Assembly (NCBI GenBank): GCA_937969485.1
Contig: CALBVQ010000145.1
Span: 1 to 21,958 of the forward strand
Length of the DNA: 21,958 nt
Direction: 5' to 3'
From: an uncultured Saprospiraceae bacterium
GTDB taxonomy: Bacteria > Bacteroidota > Bacteroidia > Chitinophagales > Saprospiraceae
Within the stretch, counting starts at the first letter, position 1, and each line of letters starts with the position of its first letter. The notes beneath the pieces were generated by a model. It saw nothing but the letters and a program-made list of their open reading frames with translations, ran no database searches and was not told the DNA's origin. Shown here piece after piece: positions 8,225 through 15,478 of this stretch. The position numbers and the translations under genes were made by a program.

Positions 8225-8339
8225 TGTATAATTACTGAGTGTCTTTTTAATTTACTATAAAACCCGTCAGAATTGTTAATTAATTTGCAAACTGACCTGG
8301 AACTTACAAGTTACTCTTTCTAGCTGTACTGAAATTTAC

Positions 8340-8408
8340 TTTTGGCGAAAGCCAACGAGTGATAGCATTGATACAAATTGCCTATTTCTTTTGGGCTTCC
8401 GCCCAAAA
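8340..8408. repeat. Pair of short intergenic hairpins
   Basis: Two small inverted repeats in the 285-base gap between divergent genes: TTGGC-GAAA-GCCAA at 8342-8355 and TTTTGGGC-TTCC-GCCCAAAA at 8389-8408. The second has eight perfect pairs and A/T flanks on both sides, so it could act as a weak bidirectional terminator, although it sits upstream of both genes. Similar hairpins occur at 3055, 12344, 14900, 17082 and 17136. Confidence 0.6.
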
Positions 8409-8490
8409 TAGAAGTGTTGGGGTAGCTTAGCTCAAGAAATTACGTAATTTGGCACATTAATAAATAGTTTACTCAACAAATCGGAAGGAA

Positions 8491-9177
8491 GTGGATATAA
8501 CAACTAAACGATCAATCATTATGGTAGGAGCATCTGGGGCAGTTGGATCACGAGTCGTTGAAAAATTACTGGAATCAAAGGGAGTTGAAAAACTGAGCTT
8601 ACTTGGAAGAAGAACTATCCCTGAATTAGACACTGGTATTGTAGCTCAGCATCAGATCGATATTAATGATGTAGACACTTACACCGACTTTGTGAAAGGT
8701 CATGATGCAGCAATTTGTACATTGGGGGTAGGTCAACCATCCAAGGTTTCTAAAGAAGAATTTATTAAGATCGATAAATTGGCAGTTATTGCATTTGCTA
8801 AAGAATGCAAGAATGCAGGAATAGAGCACTTTCAATTGCTATCCTCTGTGGGGATTAAGCTAGACTCGTCATCTTTCTATCTGCGTACCAAAGCAGAATT
8901 GGTGGAAGAATTGAAGAAATTAGATTTTGAAAGACTGAGTATATTTCAGCCGTCCATGATTCTCACACCGACCAATAGATATGGATTTTCGCAGGGCCTG
9001 TTATTGAAGGTATGGCCCATGTTAAAACCTATCCTGCTTGGAAAACTTAGGAAATATAGAGGAGTGAGTGTGATGGCTTTGGGCACAGCCATTGCTAATA
9101 ATGTGTTTGAAAAAGGGGCTGGTTACGAATCGATGCACTGGGATGAGTTTAAAATATTAGCAAACACGCTTAGTTAG
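8491..9177 (+). CDS. TIP30/HTATIP2-like NAD(P)-binding protein (atypical SDR)
   Basis: 228 residues with a Rossmann nucleotide-binding start, RSIIMVGASGAVGSRVVEKLL, then LLGRR after the second strand, GHDAAICTLG, HFQLLSSVG and a YxxxK pair (YLRTK, near residue 130). The order and spacing match the NAD(P)H-binding/NmrA-like group that includes TIP30. The substrate is unknown. The start is GTG at 8491: AAGGA lies directly before it, and the next start (ATG at 8521) would cut away the first beta strand of the nucleotide-binding fold. The gene stands alone, divergent from the haloperoxidase-like gene and about 190 bases ahead of the PLP enzyme gene on the same strand. I see no good hairpin terminator after it. 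Confidence 0.85.
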   Translation: MDITTKRSIIMVGASGAVGSRVVEKLLESKGVEKLSLLGRRTIPELDTGIVAQHQIDINDVDTYTDFVKGHDAAICTLGVGQPSKVSKEEFIKIDKLAVIAFAKECKNAGIEHFQLLSSVGIKLDSSSFYLRTKAELVEELKKLDFERLSIFQPSMILTPTNRYGFSQGLLLKVWPMLKPILLGKLRKYRGVSVMALGTAIANNVFEKGAGYESMHWDEFKILANTLS

Positions 9178-9367
9178 TGATCGCGCTTCTTAGTGACGCC
9201 TGTCGGAGTTGTTGATCTGTTGCGATTACAGCATTTTTTTAAGCAAGCAATCAACTAGCTACAAAATGTTTGTAGAATAGTAGAGTCTTTTTCACAAAAC
9301 GCAATCTTTCACTTTCTAAATAAGTCTATTTAATGTAATTTGCCGCCCGTATCTAAAGGATGAACAT

Positions 9368-11218
9368 ATGGTCAACAATAAAATGCATGCTTACCTCTCT
9401 AATCTTGTGCGAAATCTTCCAAGTGATTGGTTGAATTTAACAACTCACAGACTTGATATCTATAATGAGAGCCAGGCTAAAACCCAATTTCTGCAGCAAT
9501 TTGTAAAATTGTATGAGGATGCAAAAGCGGGAAAAGACGAGCTTGCTAATTTACCGACTGCCTATGATTATATTCGGTTGGGACATCCTTTGTCATGTGT
9601 TTTGGAATGGGCTATTGCCCAAATAAATGCTACAGAGGCAAAGAATGTAATTTGTTTTTCATCGCAAACTATCGCTGTACTTGCAATCTTGCGTGCTAAC
9701 TTGCTCGCTAATAAAAAGACTCAATTAAATTATGTTGGCAGCTTGCCTGCCTCATTCGATGAAAAGGTATTGAAGGATATTTACGGGTATGAACTGCAAT
9801 TGAAACAAGTTGAAGAGCTAAGCGACGTATCAACTTTTGATGGAAGTACAATTTTCCTTCAATCTACAGTTAATGTGGGAGAATTTAGTGTTTCTCCGCA
9901 TGTCGACTTCTTTGTGAATATGAATGAAGATCTAGGAAGTGTAGTCCTTGTCAATGGAACAGAAAATGAAAGTTATGTATCTGGTATCCAACATGTAAGA
10001 AGAAGAGAAACAATTGCAATGACACCAGCTGATTGTTTAACCGCTATCCACGGCTTGATTGGCGACGAAGAAGAAACTGCGAGTAGTGAAGTAGGGGAGC
10101 ATAAGAGTGCTGTAACAGATATGATTAAACAAATCACAGAAACAGAAAATAAGGTTCTAGTGGGGTCGAGCGGATTATCAGTGCAATATGCAATAATGAT
10201 GGGTTTGGTGAATGATGCCTACGAAAAACATCGAGATAAAGAGATAAAGATTGTTGTTCCTACTAATTGTTATGGAGGAACAAATGATCAGGCTAGAAGA
10301 GTTGCAGCGTGTATTGAAAAAGCAGAGGTTGTGGATTTAGCTGTCGACGGAGATAACGATATGGTGAGCAGTATTGATAAGGTGCTTGCAGAGATCGCTG
10401 CAGAAGATGCGATTGCTTATATTATTGCTGAAATTCCTACAAACCCTCGAGTTGAAGTTCCAGATTTGGAAGCGTTGCAGCTAGCGTTGAATAAGGATCG
10501 TAGAGATTCCAGTGGAGAAGTCGCTGCTAAGCCAGTTTTTATTCTCGACCAGACCTTCTGCCCCAATCTACAATTCCTAGTTGAAGACGGAATATTTTCT
10601 AGCATCGAAGCCATCTCATATGCAAGTGGTTCCAAATTCCCAAGTGGAGGTAAATGTACCGCGGGATATTGTGTAGGTAATAGAAATGCAAGTTCTCTGC
10701 TCAATAAGATCGAACTGCACCTTGGAATCTGCGACAATGAAGCAACTGATTTACAGTATAAAATCTTAGCGACACAGCTACCATCTATGATCCAAAGAAT
10801 AGATGACGCATATGTCAACACGCGGAAATTCGTCAACTACATTGGTAACATTCTGCCTGCAGCTAAAATCAATTTCGTGTCTGAGGAGCTAGCAAGCCGG
10901 GGCTTCACACCATCAGTATTTTCACTAGATCTACCCACCAAGGGAAACACAGCAGAAGAGCGAGAATCGTACAAAAGAGAACTCAATCTCAAGTTGATTC
11001 ATCGCATGATTAATGAAATCCCAACAGAGAGTAAATTTTGTGTCAGTTATGGACAATTGAAAGGATGCTACTGGACAGTGCCCGCGACATCTACCCAAGG
11101 TACAACCAAGGAAGGTGACAAGGATTATATTGTGCGTGCATCGCTATCTGGTGATATGGATCTAGACAAGCACAAGAAGGTCTTTGCAGATTTTGTTGCT
11201 GAGAATTATCGGAAATAG
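9368..11218 (+). CDS. PLP-dependent enzyme of the Cys/Met metabolism family, N-terminally extended
   Basis: 616 residues, fold type I PLP enzyme. The C-terminal about 380 residues show the trans-sulfuration pattern: a cofactor-phosphate region near GSSGLSVQYA, YGGTND, AEIPTNPRVEVPDL, the pyridine-nitrogen aspartate in FILDQTFCPN (D394) and the Schiff-base lysine in SYASGSKFPSGGKCTAG (K423). Typical cystathionine gamma-synthase/lyase-type enzymes are about 380-400 residues; this one has about 230 extra residues in front (DYIRLGHPLSCVLEW..., KNVICFSSQTIAVLAIL), whose role I do not recognise. The exact reaction (gamma-synthase, lyase or sulfhydrylase) cannot be told from sequence alone. The start is well supported: AAAGGA at 9355-9360 lies seven bases before the ATG. 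Element B begins five bases after the stop codon. Confidence 0.82.
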   Translation: MVNNKMHAYLSNLVRNLPSDWLNLTTHRLDIYNESQAKTQFLQQFVKLYEDAKAGKDELANLPTAYDYIRLGHPLSCVLEWAIAQINATEAKNVICFSSQTIAVLAILRANLLANKKTQLNYVGSLPASFDEKVLKDIYGYELQLKQVEELSDVSTFDGSTIFLQSTVNVGEFSVSPHVDFFVNMNEDLGSVVLVNGTENESYVSGIQHVRRRETIAMTPADCLTAIHGLIGDEEETASSEVGEHKSAVTDMIKQITETENKVLVGSSGLSVQYAIMMGLVNDAYEKHRDKEIKIVVPTNCYGGTNDQARRVAACIEKAEVVDLAVDGDNDMVSSIDKVLAEIAAEDAIAYIIAEIPTNPRVEVPDLEALQLALNKDRRDSSGEVAAKPVFILDQTFCPNLQFLVEDGIFSSIEAISYASGSKFPSGGKCTAGYCVGNRNASSLLNKIELHLGICDNEATDLQYKILATQLPSMIQRIDDAYVNTRKFVNYIGNILPAAKINFVSEELASRGFTPSVFSLDLPTKGNTAEERESYKRELNLKLIHRMINEIPTESKFCVSYGQLKGCYWTVPATSTQGTTKEGDKDYIVRASLSGDMDLDKHKKVFADFVAENYRK

Positions 11219-11223
11219 TCTAC

Positions 11224-11564
11224 TACCAATTCTGTTCTAGAATTTCGCATATTTTCAAGTTTATGAAAGCAATTCCTTCGTTAGAAATACTCATGATAGT
11301 TAAGGCTATCCTTGCGTTTTCTGCCTAGTACTTGATTTAACCCGAAATATGCATTAAGATATCTATTACGAGCTGAAACTGCTTCGACAATGGGAACGTC
11401 CAGCTCTTTTGATGCTCCCCGTGATGGTGACCACGCCTGCGCCTCAAAAGAACTGTTGAGCTCCCATTCTCTTTGCATTTTAAGCTCTCATTACGAAAAC
11501 CTAATGCATAATTCGGGTTTAATAATTCTTGAAAATAAAGTGAAACCTTAAAACAGAATTGGTA
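11224..11564 (-). mobile_element. Foldback repeat element B, copy 3, interrupted by element A
   Basis: The B ends (TACCAATTCTG at 11224; CAGAATTGGTA to 11564) enclose an inserted A element at 11340-11518. Without A and one TTA the net length is 159 bp, the same as the other two B copies, with about six differences from copy 1. It lies in the opposite orientation to copies 1 and 2. TTA follows at 11565-11567, but the left flank reads TAC, so its own target duplication is not intact. It begins five bases after the PLP enzyme stop and could serve as a folded 3' end of that transcript. Confidence 0.85.
11340..11518 (-). mobile_element. Foldback repeat element A, copy 2 (inside B)
   Basis: Uninterrupted 179-bp copy. 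Terminal inverted repeats are ACCCGAAATATGCATTA and, at the other end, TAATGCATAATTCGGGT (one mismatch). It is flanked by TTA at 11337-11339 and 11519-11521, and intact B has one TTA here. Nested complementary blocks (GAGCT/AGCTC, AATGGGA/TCCCATT, CAGTTCTTTTGA/TCAAAAGAGCTG) make the whole element one long imperfect hairpin. The central hairpin is less well paired than in copy 1. It is non-coding. Confidence 0.85.
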
Positions 11565-11755
11565 TTAGAAGGTTGTAATGAGGCTTGAACTATTAATAAA
11601 ATACAAGTTTTAAGAATGAGGCGCAGCATCGCTATGGTGATTGAGTAAAAATTAGCGAAGCGCTATGTATCGCAGGTAGTTCAAGCCGAAATGAATTTTC
11701 TAATGTATAATTTGGGTTTAAGCTCTCATGATGAAAACCTACCGCATAATTCGGT
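11565..11755 (-). mobile_element. Repeat element C, copy 2, truncated, with A-like end
   Basis: The right end (TTTGGGTTTAAGCTCTCATGATGAAAACCTACCGCATAATTCGG, split in reading) matches the end shared by A and C copy 1. The interior matches C copy 1 (TGATTGAGTAAAAATTAGCG...AAGCGCTA). An 11-bp perfect inverted repeat, GGCTTGAACTA at 11582-11592 and TAGTTCAAGCC at 11677-11687, extends outward on both arms to about 29 bp, so this copy also folds back. The left end lacks the expected terminus and abuts element B directly, so it appears truncated. Confidence 0.6.
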
Positions 11756-11787
11756 TTAAAAAAATACACTTAAAGCCATTATTTATC

Positions 11788-12267
11788 TTGACTAGAATCG
11801 AAATACAAACAAAAATAAATGCTCCCGTTGAAAGGTGTTTTGCCTTATCAACCTCCATTGATCTGCATAAAATATCAGCTTCACGATCCAAGGAGCAAGC
11901 AATAGCAGGTGTCACAAGTGGGATGATTTTGCTAAATGACACAGTAACTTGGCGAGCTAACCATTTCGGCATCTGGTTAAAACTAAAGGTTCAGATAACT
12001 GAGTATCATTCCCCTGACTACTTCGTTGATGAAATGATAAAAGGAGCATTCAAGTCCATGAAGCACAAACATGAATTCAAACCAAAAGGCGATCACACAA
12101 TAATGATTGATTATTTTGACTTTGAATCTCGATTTTGGCTACTCGGCAGATTAGTGGATTGGGTAATTTTGAAAAGATACATGCGCCATTTTATAATTGA
12201 AAGAAATCAAGTAATAAAAAAATATGCAGAGACTGATAGATGGCAAACCGTTTTGGGCATTCAATAG
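11788..12267 (+). CDS. SRPBCC-family protein, probable TTG start
   Basis: 159 residues from the proposed TTG start. The protein begins (L/M)TRIEIQTKINAPVERCFALS, the usual first strand of START/Bet v1-like SRPBCC proteins, followed by SIDLHKISAS, GVTSGMILLNDTVTWRA and YFVDEMIKGAFKSMKHKHEF. These features match a small family common in Bacteroidota that binds an unknown hydrophobic ligand. The frame continues upstream to an ATG at 11728, but that ATG and about the next ten codons lie inside repeat C, and family members have no such extension, so TTG at 11788 is preferred. No Shine-Dalgarno site is evident. It converges with the permease gene. Confidence 0.78.
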   Translation: MTRIEIQTKINAPVERCFALSTSIDLHKISASRSKEQAIAGVTSGMILLNDTVTWRANHFGIWLKLKVQITEYHSPDYFVDEMIKGAFKSMKHKHEFKPKGDHTIMIDYFDFESRFWLLGRLVDWVILKRYMRHFIIERNQVIKKYAETDRWQTVLGIQ

Positions 12268-12343
12268 AATGTAGCACTAGGCTGAGTTATATGCCTCGAC
12301 AAAGTTCTCCCCTCCTGTACTACCAGCTACAAATCCCTACCTT

Positions 12344-12357
12344 TGGGCGGAAGCCCA
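12344..12357. repeat. Short hairpin between convergent genes
   Basis: TGGGC-GGAA-GCCCA, in the 98-base gap between the convergent SRPBCC and permease genes. It is the same hairpin type as at 8389 in reverse complement. It lacks a long T run, so any terminator role is uncertain. Confidence 0.5.
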
Positions 12358-12365
12358 GCACAAAA

Positions 12366-13610
12366 CTACCCCCGTATTGCAACTACAGGATCAAGCTTAC
12401 TGGCGCTGATAGCCGGCAATAAGCCAGCTAATATTCCCGTAACCACAGAAATAACGAGTCCAAAGACCGTATTAAAAAAAGTAAGAGCTACAGGGAAATC
12501 AGTAAAATTCGAAATAAGATTCAACACACCCATCACTAATAACACTCCCATCGCACCTCCTATTACACATAAAATAATTGCTTCAGTCAATATCTCGAGT
12601 AGAATTACTCGTCGTTTGGCACCCAATGCTTTCTTAACACCTATAATAGACGTCCGTTCCTTTACTACAACAAACATAATATTAGCGACGGAAAACAGTC
12701 CGACAATTAAAGCAAAAACGCCTATGATATAACCAACAAAAGTCATAATCCCAAAAACGCTATTAATTATCCCGTCAAGCATCGAAATATTATTTACAAA
12801 AAATGTATTCTCTTCAACTGGTCTCAACATCCGTATTGCTCTCATCGAAGCAATTATCTCGTCCTTCAGCTCATCAAGAGAAATACCCTCCCTTGCTTTA
12901 GCGCTCAGGATTCTGCCGTTTCTTTCATCTTTGATATTAATAAACTGACGAAGTTTCGGCAATGGGATTATCGATGCAATATCGTAGGGAATGGGACTAA
13001 ATAGATTATCCCCTTGCTCCATTGTCACCCCTATTACCTGATAACGCTCCCCAAAATACTTTACATACTTTCCTATGGGGTTCAAGTCTTGGAACAACTC
13101 AGTTGCCAATGTATTTCCCAGAATGATCTTATTTGCACTGGTGTTGTACTCATTGGGCGTAAACCATCTTCCGCTTTTGAATTCAATATTATTAACGTTA
13201 ATAAAATCGTATGTCGGTCCCATCGTGAATGCTCCATCCAGGGATGAATTCTTGTAACGAAGAGAACTTCCCGAGGTAAAGCAACAATAAGCAAGATACT
13301 TAGCCTTGCTCAATCTATCTTGAAGACCAAGGTAATCATCGTAGTCAGGCTCTTTAAATTTCTCGTATTTCTGCCAATTATCATCATCAGTTTCATCCCA
13401 AGGATTGCTATCAATATAAACAACGTCACTTCCCAGTTCGTTAAAACTACTTTTGATACTAGCCTTCATAGAATCGATGGCAGATTGCACGCTAATGATG
13501 CTAAATATTCCTATCGTAATCCCCAATAGAGAAAGGAAGGTTCTCAACTTATTAGCGGACAGTTGATGCAGCCCTTGAAGAACACTTTCGTAAATTATTT
13601 TGTACAGCAC
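12366..13610 (-). CDS. MacB/FtsX-type ABC transporter permease
   Basis: 414 residues from a proposed GTG start (codon 13610-13608), giving (M)LYKIIYESVLQGLHQLSANKLRTFLSLLGITIG, the standard beginning of this family. One membrane segment follows at once (LRTFLSLLGITIGIFSIISV). A periplasmic MacB-like domain spans about residues 40-280, and three membrane segments lie at the C-terminus (GYIIGVFALIVGLFSVANIMF; ILCVIGGAMGVLLVMGVL; FGLVISVVTGILAGLLP) with the KERTSIIGVKKALGAKR loop and the ending SASKLDPVVAIRG. It probably works with a separate ATPase in export of a lipoprotein, peptide or drug; no ATPase or periplasmic adaptor gene is next to it here. The frame stays open to an ATG at 13916, but those 102 extra residues are unlike the family and overlap the start of queA, so they are rejected. 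Confidence 0.9.
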   Translation of the reverse strand: MLYKIIYESVLQGLHQLSANKLRTFLSLLGITIGIFSIISVQSAIDSMKASIKSSFNELGSDVVYIDSNPWDETDDDNWQKYEKFKEPDYDDYLGLQDRLSKAKYLAYCCFTSGSSLRYKNSSLDGAFTMGPTYDFINVNNIEFKSGRWFTPNEYNTSANKIILGNTLATELFQDLNPIGKYVKYFGERYQVIGVTMEQGDNLFSPIPYDIASIIPLPKLRQFINIKDERNGRILSAKAREGISLDELKDEIIASMRAIRMLRPVEENTFFVNNISMLDGIINSVFGIMTFVGYIIGVFALIVGLFSVANIMFVVVKERTSIIGVKKALGAKRRVILLEILTEAIILCVIGGAMGVLLVMGVLNLISNFTDFPVALTFFNTVFGLVISVVTGILAGLLPAISASKLDPVVAIRG

Positions 13611-13732
13611 TACGATATTTTTCACTAAGTTAGTCACAAGGTTGCGAATAATGAATTTATTTCGATAAAGTGCTGTTATTACAGGGACGAAATGATTATT
13701 GCGGCATAAATTTTCGGGAAACTTTTTTTTGT

Positions 13733-13740
13733 TATTTTTG
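13733..13740 (+). promoter_or_regulatory. -7 box upstream of queA
   Basis: TATTTTTG, an exact TAnnTTTG match, 40 bases before the queA start. The base run at the expected -33 position is T-rich (TTTT) but not TTTG. Confidence 0.45.
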
Positions 13741-13779
13741 CGAACCGAAAATTTTCGAGGATTAAAATTACAGATTGAA

Positions 13780-14844
13780 ATGAGAACAAAGTTATCTAGA
13801 TTCCAATTCGAATTACCTGAAGAGTTAATTTCACAGTATCCATCCAAAGAAAGGGATGAATCAAGGCTGATGGTCGTAAATAGAAAGACTGGTAAATTCG
13901 AACATAAGATATTCAAAGATATAATCGACTACGTTGACGAGGGCGATGTAATGATCTTTAACAATACAAAGGTTTTTCCAGCTCGATTATTTGGTACTAA
14001 GGAAAAGACAGGTGCAAAGATCGAGGTATTCTTACTTCGTGAATTGAACAATGAGTCTAGATTATGGGATGTCCTAGTAGATCCTGCGAGAAAGATAAGA
14101 GTAGGAAATAAACTTTATTTTACCGATGCTTCAGGTAATGATGTTTTAGTAGCGGAGGTAGTTGATAATACTACGTCGAGAGGAAGAACGATTCGCTTCT
14201 TTTACGAAGGATCAGACAATGACTTTAAGGATATCCTAAAGAGTTTAGGAAATACACCTTTGCCGAAATATATTGATAGAGAGCCTGAAAAACTTGATTT
14301 TGAAAGATACCAGACAATCTATGCTAAGAAATTAGGTGCTGTTGCAGCTCCTACTGCAGGATTACACTACAGTAAGGCGTTGATGAAAAAACTTGAAATC
14401 AAAGGCGTAGAATTCGCAGAGGTAACTCTCCACATAGGGTTAGGTACTTTCAGAAGTATCGATGTGGAAGATCTTAGCAAGCACAAGATGGATGCTGAAT
14501 ACTTCGAGATCGATGAGGAGTGCGCTGCTAAAGTAAATAAAGCAAAGGCGGCAGGTAAGAAAGTCTTAGCTGTAGGAACTACAAGTATGCGGTCAATAGA
14601 GTCCGCGGTTAGCGCTACTGATAACTTAAAGGCAGCTAGTGGCTGGACAAATTTATTCATATATCCACCACATGAATTTTCGATTGCTGACATGATGTTA
14701 ACTAATTTCCATTTACCAAAGTCAAGCTTGGTAATTATGGCATCAGCCTTTGGAAGTATCGATTTGATAATGGAAGCTTATGAAGAGGCAATCAAAGAGA
14801 AGTACAATTTCTATAGTTATGGAGACGCTATGTTGATTATTTAA
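13780..14844 (+). CDS. queA: S-adenosylmethionine:tRNA ribosyltransferase-isomerase
   Basis: Transfers and isomerises the ribosyl part of S-adenosylmethionine onto preQ1-modified tRNA to make epoxyqueuosine. 354 residues, close to the usual about 350. Signatures: LSRFQFELPEELISQYP at the start, DVMIFNNTKVFPARLFG, GNTPLPKYI, YQTIYAKKLGAVAAPTAGLHY, TLHIGLGTFRSI, GTTSMRSIES and MMLTNFHLPKSSL. The ATG at 13780 is chosen because homologues begin at this point; an upstream in-frame ATG (13699) would add 27 residues unlike the family and lies before the -7 box. It is cytoplasmic, monocistronic, divergent from the permease gene and followed by a strong terminator. Confidence 0.97.
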   Translation: MRTKLSRFQFELPEELISQYPSKERDESRLMVVNRKTGKFEHKIFKDIIDYVDEGDVMIFNNTKVFPARLFGTKEKTGAKIEVFLLRELNNESRLWDVLVDPARKIRVGNKLYFTDASGNDVLVAEVVDNTTSRGRTIRFFYEGSDNDFKDILKSLGNTPLPKYIDREPEKLDFERYQTIYAKKLGAVAAPTAGLHYSKALMKKLEIKGVEFAEVTLHIGLGTFRSIDVEDLSKHKMDAEYFEIDEECAAKVNKAKAAGKKVLAVGTTSMRSIESAVSATDNLKAASGWTNLFIYPPHEFSIADMMLTNFHLPKSSLVIMASAFGSIDLIMEAYEEAIKEKYNFYSYGDAMLII

Positions 14845-14869
14845 GAGAGAAAAAGTACATAGATAATTA

Positions 14870-14902
14870 AATACCTTCGATTTTTCGAGGGTATTTTTTT
14901 TT
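14870..14902 (+). terminator. Rho-independent terminator of queA
   Basis: AATACCTTCGA and TCGAGGGTATT pair over 11 bases (one G-U) around a TTTT loop, followed by a run of T to 14902. It begins 25 bases after the queA stop codon. Confidence 0.9.
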
Positions 14903-14918
14903 GGGCTTAAAGCCCAAA
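14900..14918. repeat. Short palindrome after the queA terminator
   Basis: TTTGGGCTT-A-AAGCCCAAA, nine perfect pairs, immediately after the terminator and sharing its last T residues. It belongs to the same set of small GGGC hairpins as those at 8389 and 12344. The rest of the 306-base gap to the next gene holds only the promoter at 15054-15083. Confidence 0.6.
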
Positions 14919-15053
14919 GTCAAAGGCAAAATTCTACCGAACAACCCTTAATAGCGGGAGATAAATACTTGACTAAAAACGAATTAAATATCCAGGAGAC
15001 GTAGTGGAGATAGGTGAAGTTAAAATAAGAAAAGCTAATATATTCGATAAAAC

Positions 15054-15083
15054 TTGCATAATTTAAAAAAAATAATAGTTTTG
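15054..15083 (+). promoter_or_regulatory. Bacteroidota-type promoter of the DUF2795 gene
   Basis: A -33 element TTG (15054-15056), 19 bases of spacer, then TAGTTTTG (15076-15083), an exact TAnnTTTG -7 box. This is the only promoter in the window with both elements at the accepted spacing. The leader to the ATG would be about 60 nt. Confidence 0.65.
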
Positions 15084-15150
15084 CAGCATATTTCGGAACC
15101 CTTTTGGTTGTTTTGGGATTAAGAGAATGAACAAAATATAATTATTAAGA

Positions 15151-15372
15151 ATGTATTGGACGTTAGAATTAGCACATCATTTAGAAGATGCTCCTTGGCC
15201 AGCTACAAGAGACGAACTTATAGATTACGCGATAAGATCTGGAGCGCCATTGGAGGTGATAGAAAATCTCCAGGCAATGGAGGATGAGGGAGAAATATAC
15301 GAAACGATGGAAGATATATGGCCAGACTTTCCACGTAAGGATGACTTCTTATTCAATGAAGATGAATATTAA
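15151..15372 (+). CDS. DUF2795-family small acidic protein
   Basis: 73 residues, very acidic, with no signal peptide or membrane segment. The sequence MYWTLELAHHLEDAPWPATRDELIDYAIRSGAPLEVIENLQAMEDEGEIYETMEDIWPD (split in reading) is that of the short DUF2795 proteins widespread and highly conserved in Bacteroidota. The family's role is unknown; its helix-rich, wHTH-like pattern (PATRDELIDYAIRSGAP) is compatible with binding another protein or nucleic acid, but that is inference. It has its own promoter and a perfect terminator three bases after the stop, so it is expressed as a single gene. Confidence 0.9.
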   Translation: MYWTLELAHHLEDAPWPATRDELIDYAIRSGAPLEVIENLQAMEDEGEIYETMEDIWPDFPRKDDFLFNEDEY

Positions 15373-15374
15373 AC

Positions 15375-15410
15375 AAATGGATTTCGATTTTATCGGAGTC
15401 CATTTTTGTT
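15375..15410 (+). terminator. Rho-independent terminator of the DUF2795 gene
   Basis: Fourteen-pair stem (15375-15388 with 15392-15405, including two G-U pairs) closed by a TTT loop, with a T-rich tail TTTTTGTT. The two arms read AAATGGATTTCGAT and ATCGGAGTCCATTT. Confidence 0.88.
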
Positions 15411-15445
15411 TTACGGCAGTTACTGTATATATTAAATGAATAGCC

Positions 15446-15453
15446 TACCTTTG
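15446..15453 (+). promoter_or_regulatory. -7 box upstream of cmk
   Basis: TACCTTTG, an exact TAnnTTTG match 26 bases before the cmk ATG. The -33 region has no clear TTTG. Confidence 0.45.
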
Positions 15454-15478
15454 ATGGCTGAAACAATGTCTGACATTC

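Noticed and set aside
13699..13779. 27-residue N-terminal extension of QueA
   Set aside because: It starts upstream of the likely -7 box and is unlike QueA proteins, which begin at the MRTKLSRFQFELP-type sequence.
13611..13916. N-terminal extension of the permease
   Set aside because: 102 residues with no family counterpart that overlap the queA promoter and first codons; the family start coincides with GTG at 13610.
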